DNA of 64,000 bases from Gamarada debralockiae (taxonomy: Eukaryota; Ascomycota; Leotiomycetes; Helotiales; Hyphodiscaceae), in NCBI GenBank assembly GCA_002803225.1, contig NXFV01000139.1, forward strand, positions 1 to 64,000. Reading direction: 5' to 3'. The translations under genes were made by a program, and so were the position numbers. Shown one piece after another: positions 56,305 to 64,000 of this stretch. Below the pieces are notes generated by a model. The model was not told where the DNA came from, ran no database searches, and was given only the letters and a program-made list of their open reading frames with translations. Position 1 is the first letter of the stretch. Every line of letters starts with the position of its first letter.

Positions 56305-59300
56305 CTATACTACTTCTATATAGGCTGACCCTTCCTGAAATCCGAGAATAGATATCCTCCCTGATGCGTGTCCTAATACAATGACTTTGTTCCAGACAGC
56401 CTTACAAGTCGCTCGATAAGCAGGAGGAAGGTAGAGAAGATTTGACTCCTCTTCCGCTACCCAATTGTTTGATACAAATAAAGTACGTACAATATCGCCG
56501 TCTGGCGAGAAGGCCATGGAGTAGACTGAGTCCGAGTGACCCTTGAGCGTCTGCAGCGCTGCTCCTGATACCGCGTCCCAGAGCCGCACTGTCATGTCGC
56601 TTGATCCAGACACGACCTGCTTGCCGTCAGGCGAGAAGGCCACGGAGTAGACTAAGTCCGAGTGGCCCTCGAGCGTCTGCAGCGCTGCTCCTGATACCGC
56701 GTCCCAGAGCCGCACTGTCATGTCGCTTGATCCGGACACAACCTGCTTGCCGTCAGGCGAGAAGGCTACAGAGTAGACTGAGTTAGAGTGGCCCTCGAGC
56801 GTCTGTAGCGCTGCTCCTGACGCCGCGTCCCAGAGCTGCACTATTCTGTCGTCTGATCCGGACACGACCTGCTTGCTGTCAGGCGAGAAGGCCACGGAGT
56901 AGACTGAGTCCGAGTGGCCCTCGAGCGTCTGCAGCACCGTTCCTGACGCTGTGTCCCAGAGCCGCACTGTCCTGTCGTCTGATCCGGATACGACCTGTTT
57001 ACTGTCAGGCGAGAAGGCTACGGAGTAGACTACGCCCAAGTGGCCCTCGAGCGTTTGCAGCGCTGCTCCTGATACCGCGTCCCAGAGCTGCACTGTCATA
57101 TCGCCTGATCCGGACACGACCTGCTTGCCGTCAGGCGAGAAGGCCACAGAGTAGACTAAGTCTGAGTGGCCCTTGAGCGTTTGCAACGCTGCTCCTGGCA
57201 CTGTGTCCCAGAGCCGCACTGTCTTGTCGTCTGATCCAGACACGACCTGCTTGCCGTCAGGTGAGAAGGCCATGAAGTAGACTGCGCCTGAGTGACCCTC
57301 GAGCGTCTGTAGCGCTGCTCCTGATACCGCGTCCCAGAGCTGCACTCTCTTGTCGCTTGATCCGGACACAACCTGCTTGCTGTCAGGCGAGAAGGCCACG
57401 GCCCAGACCGAGCCCGAGTGGCCCTCGAGCGTCTGCAGCGCTGCTCCTGATGCCGTGTCCCAGAGCTGCACCGTCTTGTCGTCTGATCCAGACACGATCT
57501 GCTTGCCGTCAGGCGAGAAGGCCACAGAGTAGACTACGCCCAAGTGGCCCTTGAGCGTTTGCAGCACCGCTCCTGACGCCGCGTCCCAGAGCCGCACTGT
57601 CCTATCACTTGATCCAGACACGACCTGCTTGCCATCGGGCGAGAAGGCCACAGAGTGGACTGAGCCCGAGTAGACCGAGCCCGAGTGGCCCTCGAGCGTC
57701 TGTAGCACTGCTCCTGACGCCGCGTCCCAGAGCCGCACTATTCTATCGTTTGATCCGGACACGACCTGCTTGCCATCAGGCGAGAAGGCTACAGAGTTGA
57801 CCGCGCCCGAGTAGACTGAGCCCGAGTAGACTGAGCCCGAGTGGCCCTCGAGCGTCTGCAGCACTGCTCCTGACACTGCGTCCCAGAGCCGCACTGTCAT
57901 GTCGCTTGATCCGGACACGACCTGCTTGCCGTCAGGCGAGAAGGCCACGGAGAAGACCCCGCCTGAATGGCCCTTGAGCGTCTGTAGCGCTGCTCCTGAC
58001 GCCGTGTCCCAGAGCTGCACTGTCTTATCGCTTGATCCGGACACAACCTGCTTGCCGTCAGGCGAAAAGGCCACAGCCCAGACTGAGCCCAAGTGGCCCT
58101 CGAGCGTCTGCAGCAAGGCATTCCAATTGTTCTCGACCTCTGGTGATCTTTGTATCCATCGAGGAATGTAGTCCTTGAACTGCTTCCTTACTATGCTTAT
58201 CGCTGGTGCAAACACAAGCGCACTACAATACGTCTGAAGGGGAGCCTGCTCGATCGCCGGTCGGTTGTAGAGGACAAATCGCTTTATATCATAGACAAAT
58301 TCTATTAGCTGTGGACACTCAAATACCTAAACTACATATTAGCTATATATTTATATCGTGATAGAAGCTGGCTCACAGCTACAATAGACTCCAAAGAAGC
58401 AATAGCATAGATCCCTTCAGAAACTTTTTGCATCCAACCAAGAGCCTCGAGCCAATGAAGGAGATGCTTCTGCAGGAACTGATGCACTTGGCCGTTGTCA
58501 CTAAGTTGATCACCACTCTTCTGAAGATGCTGGATCCAGTAGAGACATGCATACTGAACCTCAGGAGGAAGGCATTGCTCCACTTGACTGCCTTCAATAT
58601 CAGTGGCGAGCACACCGGGAGCGCGCTGATCACAGATATCTTGCTTGAGAGCTGTGGACATAAGACGTATACAGCAGTTAACCAACGTCCGATGCGATAG
58701 CTTCTCGTCTACCTGGAAGTTGCGATCGCTACACCTGTCTTTGTTAAGTAGGAAGTCGCGAAATGAAGGATGGTGCAGACGAAGCGGGCGGGCTTGGTCT
58801 TTTGGGATATCCAGGATAGCATGAAGGTCCTTTAGCGCTTGATCAACCTCCTGTTTCCCGATGGTGAGGAGCCTGCATAAAGAGTCGGCAGAGAGAGGGG
58901 AGAATAGAACAACAACACTCCCAAGAATGATGGCTAACATGTTGTACAACCTTTGTTTCTCTTCTTCCAAGTAGGTAGGACGGATGGAATTCTGCAGGAC
59001 AGTGATATAAATCTTGTTGAGCTGCTCCTCTGGTTCAGCAGTAGAAGTGCCGCCCGCAAGAAGCGTGCGCAGTCTTTCCTCAGCGAATAGCCCTTCGCGA
59101 ATGAACCGACAAGCAGTTGCAGCCCAAATGAATAGGCCACTTGCACTCTGGACCAGACGTCTGATAGTCGGTTCGTCATGCCAGCTAGCTTCTAGACAGC
59201 GTTCCTGCCCGATGAGCCTTAAGTTATGTTCCAGGAAAATGTAGATGTCGTGGTCTACAATCGACGGCGATATGTTGTGGAGGACAAAATGCTGGCGCTC

Positions 59301-60773
59301 TGCATCTAGTATCTGATTGAACCCATATCGGATTGAGATCTCAGGTCTGCTCGTCAAAAAGACTCGTAACCGGACTCTCTGCAATGATCGAGCTTCAGCC
59401 AAGAGTTGTAAAATGATCCGGATATTATTATCATCACTACACTCATCGAGCGCATCAACTATAAGAATATACGAGGAATAGCAGCTGTTACTATCTAGCT
59501 TCGATAGCGGACGGAGGATGAGCTGGTGCCATTGGTCGCGGAGAGACAGGCTTGCAATATCGCTATGCTCAGTTACAGCCGCACAAATATGCCAATATAG
59601 AGGAGGCACACTATTTGCAAGCTGCATAGCAACGCTTGTTACGAATTTGCTGGTGTGGCCTACGTCTCCACCACCTTTTGTAAAGAAAAAGCTAGCCCCA
59701 AGCCGTTTCTTCTTGAAGTATCTACGGGCAACAGTACGGGCAATGGTCGACTTTCCTGTACCAGCTAAGCCACTTAGCCAAAAGATACACCGCTCATCTT
59801 GTTCGTCAGCCCATGTATATATCTCGTGAAGAATATCGACGCGGGTGTTGTCAAGGCAGGTAGGTTCGTATTGTCTCTGGTACGCATTAAACGGAGCCTC
59901 AGCAGCGTACGTTAAACGATTGAGCGGGTTGTCTGATCATCCATCAGTCAGCATTCCGTCTTTACTATGCGCCTAATGTGAAGAAACTCATGCTATGGAC
60001 TTACTATCATGTGGAGAGATTTCAGGTGAAAGTAGCCTTGAACGATCAATCTCCTCTCGAAGCCGGCGGAACGCATTCTTCATTCCCTCGCCATAGATAA
60101 GCGGCATGTGTATATCGAAAATACCTAGCAGAGAATATGCCTTGTCCTCTTCACGCTTAGTTTCACGCTTTTCTGCCCATGACATTCGCTCAGCGACGCT
60201 GAATTCAAACAGAGCATTCCCTTGAAGAGCCTGGACAGCCAATCCTGTTACCTCATGAACTTGTCGCTCCAATGACTTCTTGTCACCAAGTCGCTCGCCT
60301 TCTAAGGAGAAGAATTCAACTGATGACGGAGCAATAAGCTCTTGTAGTGTCCAGCCCCGAGTAAACCATCTGCTTTTCCGAAAAGCCGCTTCCCATGACT
60401 GTAAAGATACGTCGATCTCATCATGATCATTTATCGAAACATCTGTCAGATACACGTAGCATTTAGCCGCATCGCGATACCAGCGAAACATAGAGTTGAT
60501 AGCTTCTGAAAGCTCGGTGTTGTTCGATTTGTCAATACAGCAAGTGTCTACCCAGAAGTATTGTAGGTTGTCCCTCGCAGCTTGTTCTCCGCAGAACTGG
60601 ATCTTTCTATACCCAGTCTTACTCTTGCTAGCACCTGTGACCAAGTCGTTAAAGGTAACCTCCTCATCATCTTTTCCCCAAGTGTGCGAAAGTATTGCAT
60701 ATCGAGGAATGTTGTCAATATGATCTTCGGTAAGGCTGAATTCGCCAAGGGGTTTGATCTCTAAAAGACGCAT
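56305..60773 (-). CDS. HET-NACHT-WD40 receptor (HET-E/HET-D type NLR)
   Basis: Three exons on the minus strand, 60773-60005, 59932-58377 and 58326-56305 (introns 71 and 50 nt), give 1448 residues. Residues 1-230 are a HET domain (YAILSHTWG 25-33; YFWVDTCCIDKSN 72-84; RGWTLQELIAPSS from 139). A NACHT NTPase follows: P-loop GLAGTGKST 311-319, Walker B ILIVDALDE 412-420, and LTSRPE. The end is a WD40 array: 12 full 42-residue repeats (about 852-1370) plus a worn thirteenth. The organisation equals the Podospora HNWD family (het-e, het-d, het-r), in which WD40 repeats sense a non-self partner and the HET domain triggers cell death in heterokaryon incompatibility; this function is inferred by architecture. 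Repeats are nearly identical, as expected of concerted evolution. All key motifs are intact. Confidence 0.95.
56542..58098 (-). repeat. WD40 repeat array, 126-bp unit, 12 full copies
   Basis: Tandem in-frame 126-bp units encode GH-x-x-x-V-x-x-VAFSPDGKQVVSGS-x-D-x-x-V-x-LWD-x-x-x-GA-x-LQTL. Two of the early repeats are lengthened by extra GSVYS-like pentapeptides (10 and 5 residues). Differences between units cluster at a few residues (after GH, around VxS, SGSxD and LWDxxx). Antisense ORFs here are shadows of the repeat. Confidence 0.95.
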
Positions 60774-60943
60774 AATTGCGCACGGATATTAAGAAATTCA
60801 AGAAGAGGGAGTCTCACTAGATAAATGGGAACACAGAAACTCGGCTCGTTGGTTGAAGATAGCAGGCGTAGCTGTCTTTAATGCGTATAGAGATGCGAGG
60901 CGGTGTAAGCAGCACGACCCTGGCTCTCGCTTACGAAGGCCAC
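60774..60943. promoter_or_regulatory. upstream region of the NLR gene
   Basis: These 170 bases lie between the NLR start and the inverted-repeat element at 60944. They should contain the leader and basal promoter; no specific motif can be supported. Confidence 0.35.
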
Positions 60944-61187
60944 GGGCGTTGAAAATGGGTGACGCCTAAGCGAGAGGTCAGAACACCTAAATCTTTAAGT
61001 TTTTAAACTCCTATAGAAAATTATCTAAACATGAGAAATTCTTACTTGAGAGCTTATAAGATAGAGAAGAAGCAGATCTATCGTTGCATGTAAAGTTTGA
61101 GAAAACTAAACTTAGCGAGTATTTTATCGTCGAGACCAAAGGTAGGGGGTATTCGCTTGCGAAAGGCGTCACCCATTTTCAATGCCC
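60944..61187. mobile_element. MITE-like element with 23-bp inverted repeats
   Basis: The arm at 60944-60966 (GGGCGTTGAAAATGGGTGAC, then GCC) is matched in inverse at 61165-61187 with one mismatch, and nearby outer sequence (CGCTTACGAAG and GCTTCGCCAAAG) is also partly inverse. The ~200-bp interior is AT-rich without an ORF. It sits about 170 bp upstream of the NLR start. No target duplication was determined. Confidence 0.65.
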
Positions 61188-61558
61188 GCTTCGCCAAAGG
61201 CCTCAAATTGGAAAACTGCAAAATATAGCCGAGTAATAATTCGCAAACCTCTGTATTCTTCTGCACGAAACTTTACTTCTTTTTTGAATAAAACAAAAAC
61301 AAAAATTATAAATTAATTAGACTGCTTTTATTTAACATTACTGGAGTTTTGAGCTTCAACAATATCATTAAGACATAGACAAAACATGGCGTAAAAATCA
61401 GGATACAAGATTAATAATAGTTAAAAACGTAATCAACAGGCCTTTATATAAGTTCTCTGTGAGTAAATACATAAATTAGGTTTATAAAAGTTTAACTTCA
61501 AGTTCAGAGCGTTATAAATAAAATATTATTATTTTGTGTTGAGATATTAGCGATTTAG
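61188..61558. repeat. AT-rich RIP-like stretch
   Basis: Rich in TA steps and A/T runs with no coding frame; it probably belongs to a degraded transposon continuing into the fragment at 61559. Confidence 0.45.
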
Positions 61559-61978
61559 TTGAATATTAAGTTGAATATTCAGTTGTACTACGGCTTCGCA
61601 GGTTATACAGTCTTGGGACTCCCAGAACGGTCCGCCGCCCTCTCGTGTGAGTCAGAGGAGTCCCAAAATGACCTTATTTTACCACAGACTCCTCAAAAAC
61701 AATATGCTTCTCCGACTACACGTAGCGATCGAATTCGAATCAAGACAGCGCTCGATTTTAATATAGCACACGAAGAGATGCGCAAGAAGTACGGCTACAC
61801 TGAGACGCAGTACTACTGTATGCACCAATTAAATCCGCCCTGTTCCTGGCAAAGGTTTGCCGTTTCCTCTTCTCGAAGCGCCAGCCAAGGACCTTCGCTC
61901 AGTCGGAGAAAAAAGTGGCCGATTTTGGGCACCACGTCCAAATTCAACAAATCCGTATTCTCGTCAACAACGAATTAA
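61559..61978 (+). pseudogene. transposase N-terminal fragment (HTH type)
   Basis: The open stretch encodes LPQTPQKQ, then TRSDRIRIKTALDFNIAHEEM and RKKYGYTETQYYCMHQLNP, which resembles the N-terminal helix-turn-helix of fungal Tc1/mariner-type transposases. After about position 61860 the sequence leaves the family and enters an inverted-repeat element. No catalytic domain is present. Confidence 0.5.
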
Positions 61979-62155
61979 TTCACGATATAACTATTTTGCG
62001 CTATAGAGTTAATTCCTTCTCGAGAAGCATTACTCCGAGTTCTACAAATTTTCAAAAGCGGAAGAGCGACGAATCAACAGTTTGAGTAGGGGCATTTTGG
62101 TGTTCTCGCTTGCCAAAAAGTGGACGTTTTTTACTCCGACTGAGAGGACCTTGTC
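61888..62155. mobile_element. small inverted-repeat element in transposase fragment
   Basis: AAGGACCTTCGCTCAGTCGG followed by AGAAAAAAGTGGCC (about 61889-61922) is inverse to GGACGTTTTTTACTCCGACTGAGAGGACCTTGTCC (about 62112-62155), sharing CTCAGTCGGAGxAAAAA. The element is about 260 bp and has no ORF. Exact ends and target duplication are unclear. Confidence 0.5.
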
Positions 62156-62810
62156 CAATCACAGCACACAAGGTACGCAACAGCCGCATGATTCTTCAAT
62201 TCATGTGAAACCCAGGTTCTTCCATTCTCTTCTACACTGAATAGTTTCTTCCAAGTTAAAACCCGACGGGGATATAATTTATCAAATGTTTTTGGCTTTT
62301 CTATTATTTGGTAATTTGGGTGGTGGGTTCACGCATTGGCTAAGTCTTCGAGCAAGATCATCGGCCCCATATGTGTTCTGCACTTGTGTCTTGTACCTTC
62401 TTCTATTTTTGGATATGCGTTCTTCGACACATGAGAGAGTGTGACTCAGAGTATCGGGAGGCGGCTTTTCGGGGTCAAATTGATTCTCACCTCTCACAAC
62501 TATTTCCTCTCGCCCTTTTTCCTGTTTTCACTTCTTCTCAACACTCTCAGCCCGCTCAGCGTACCTCCGTACTAACGGCAAGTTTCTAGTGTGGGTTCTA
62601 GATGGATTATTTAATATTGAAGGAAGCTGAGCTTGGAGCATCATTGAGACAAGTGCATGTTTTTAATCAGGAGCTTTTATGGAATCAAGAATCAAATCAA
62701 ATTCATTATTCTGTATACTGCAAGCCTGAGACCCAGAAACGAGATTGAAAAACTAGTGATAGTGTACGGTTGACTACGAGATAGCAATAGATACCGACAT
62801 GGCCTGCTCG
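62156..62810. other. intergenic, nothing recognised
   Basis: Short ORFs on both strands (62282-62589) lack a signature. It includes the 3' flank of the minus-strand gene ending at 62811. Confidence 0.35.
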
Positions 62811-63608
62811 TCAAAGCTGGCCCCTTTTGAGGAAAGTGAAGAACATTCCGCAGGGGAGCATAACTGCCGGAACCTCATTCTCGAGACATGTCCAGTGCAC
62901 AGGAACCTTCTGTGTGGAAGGGTTCCAGTATGTGCGAGTGACCAGTGGGGCCTTTGGTCCTGTCTTGAAAAATTCATCGAAAATGGAGGTGTCAAAGGGT
63001 AGAGTACTTTCGGAGTCTGGTTTATCAGATGTTACGTCTTGCTCGGCAGATCTGCCCTGGTAAGTAAATGTATCTTGTGCCAGCGGAAAGGTCGGTGGAG
63101 CAGAGCAGGCCCGACGAGCGGATGTTTGGTAGTTGAAAAGTTTAGCTTGCTTATGAGTCTGAGGAGGATCGAGTTGCTCGTCCGCAGACCTCTTCTTTGT
63201 ATTCGCAGCAGCTTCGTGTACAACAGCAGAAGGAGCAGTAGATGTACTGTCGTGGATTGTGGTTACCTCGGCCGCGAATCGGTCAGCAGTATCGGCATCG
63301 GCGGGCTGGGCATTTGGAGAAGGTGACTCCGTTGTGTCGGTAGCAGCATTATCATCAGTGAAATGAGCATCGAAATCAGTAGGCGGGGTCCAATTGTGAT
63401 TATCATTCAACCAAGTCTCCCATCCATATGATGTTCCATTATCTGGGACAGACGCCGAGGGCTGTGTTGGCTCTGGGGCTGCGCCTTCGATAAAGCTGGA
63501 TGTTGAAGAGAGTGAGGAGGCGGGGGAGCCGGAGGAAGGAGGGGTAGCATATTGCTGTTCAAGAGAAGTTATCTGCAATAGAATAGTGGTCAGCGCTTGG
63601 TGAGTCAT
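62811..63608 (-). CDS. low-complexity hypothetical protein
   Basis: 265-codon ORF. The first two thirds are Ser/Thr/Pro/Ala/Asp-rich and probably disordered (TPPSSGSPASSLSS; ADADTADRFAAE). A basic cluster (NTKKRSADEQ) could be a nuclear signal. The C-terminal ~60 residues look ordered and more conserved: FDTSIFDEFFKTGPKAPLVT, then WTCLENEVPAVMLPCGMFFTFL. No family is recognised. Alternative model: the start may be a 9-base exon at 63732-63724 (Met-Ala-Gln), spliced through a 151-nt intron (GTACGT...TTGCAG) to 63572, which would drop the first 12 residues. Both readings keep the frame. Confidence 0.6.
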   Translation of the reverse strand: MTHQALTTILLQITSLEQQYATPPSSGSPASSLSSTSSFIEGAAPEPTQPSASVPDNGTSYGWETWLNDNHNWTPPTDFDAHFTDDNAATDTTESPSPNAQPADADTADRFAAEVTTIHDSTSTAPSAVVHEAAANTKKRSADEQLDPPQTHKQAKLFNYQTSARRACSAPPTFPLAQDTFTYQGRSAEQDVTSDKPDSESTLPFDTSIFDEFFKTGPKAPLVTRTYWNPSTQKVPVHWTCLENEVPAVMLPCGMFFTFLKRGQL

Positions 63609-64000
63609 TGAGATGAAGGTAATAGAGAGGCTATGGAAGGAAGAGGGTGATTGACAACACCTAGTAGCAGTGATAACGATAGGCAGCCGCGGATACGTAA
63701 AGCAAAGGTAACATGCGACGTACCTGAGCCATGATTAAGAAACAATAATGAAGAGGGGTCGTTGCTTCGGGTGCTCCTTGTTAGGAGCTTGGAGATTGAC
63801 AGGATGACCTGTGTCCACGGTCGCAATCTGCAAGCAGCGAGGGCCGGTAACTATAAAAAACAATTAGTTCAACGATAGAGCAACACCAACACTTATTGAT
63901 GTGTAATATAGATTAAGAAAGGGATACTTTAATTTAAGTTTTAATAGCTAAAGGGTGGGCTGCGAAGCTGTTTGAGGATGCACGATATGTTTCTGTTGGT
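63609..64000. other. upstream region, nothing else recognised
   Basis: It holds the possible micro-exon and intron of the preceding gene (63573-63732). The final ~130 bases become AT-rich with no coding frame. Confidence 0.35.

Noticed and set aside
56601..58171. Several 60-90 codon ORFs on the plus strand and in other frames of the WD40 array
   Set aside because: They repeat with the 126-bp unit and are shadows of the real minus-strand reading frame.
1..64000. tRNA or rRNA genes, CRISPR arrays, bacterial-type operons or ribosome binding sites
   Set aside because: None was seen by eye; the introns and gene families show this is eukaryotic nuclear DNA. A tRNA scan would be needed to exclude tRNAs.

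Overview
This window is nuclear DNA from a filamentous ascomycete. The evidence is short GT-AG introns (46 to about 150 nt, with CTAAC or CTGAC-like branch sites), many genes with the fungus-specific HET domain, a HET-NACHT-WD40 receptor, a GPI-anchored serine/glycine-rich wall protein, a Dal5-type transporter and a 2EXR protein. AT-rich blocks and nonsense codons all explicable by C:G to T:A changes look like repeat-induced point mutation (RIP). The gene types suggest Leotiomycetes or a relative, but that is an impression, not a demonstration. All exon coordinates come from reading frames and splice signals only.

Layout. 1-5 kb: AT-rich decayed repeat, a broken HET gene, a truncated LTR copy and a possible broken secreted-protein gene. 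5.3-7.0 kb: intact HET gene (-). 7.2-10.6 kb: gene-poor, with a mutated repeat-family ORF, a direct repeat and an LTR-like block. 10.7-11.7 kb: two-exon gene with a helix-hairpin-helix-like C-terminus. 12.2-12.5 kb: solo LTR with perfect 5-bp target duplication. 14-16 kb: weak small ORFs. 17.2-19.2 kb: HET gene (+). 21-24 kb: 2EXR protein (-) and short-chain dehydrogenase (-). 24.7-26.9 kb: HET gene (+). 29.1-32.0 kb: seven-exon zinc-finger gene (+). 33.4-35.1 kb: five-exon MFS permease (-). 38.2-40.5 kb: HET gene with two in-frame stops (+). 42.2-44.3 kb: nested DNA transposon debris with a Tc1/mariner transposase relic. 46.0-48.4 kb: four-exon GPI-anchored protein (+). 48.8-50.0 kb: four-exon quinone-oxidoreductase-like gene (-). 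51.6-52.6 kb: HET pseudogene (-). 53.3-54.6 kb: membrane-protein gene split by a second solo LTR. 56.3-60.8 kb: a 1448-residue HET-NACHT-WD40 receptor (-). 60.9-62.2 kb: MITE-like inverted repeats and a transposase fragment. 62.8-63.7 kb: low-complexity hypothetical gene (-).

Biological reading. Seven HET-domain loci lie in 64 kb: three intact, one with two premature stops, two pseudogenes, and one fused to a NACHT NTPase and WD40 propeller. HET domains in fungi trigger cell death in non-self recognition (heterokaryon incompatibility), so this looks like a fast-turnover recognition region mixed with LTR and DNA transposon remains. The metabolic genes (dehydrogenase, permease, oxidoreductase) are scattered and do not form an evident pathway. 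No rRNA or tRNA gene, CRISPR array or operon was seen.
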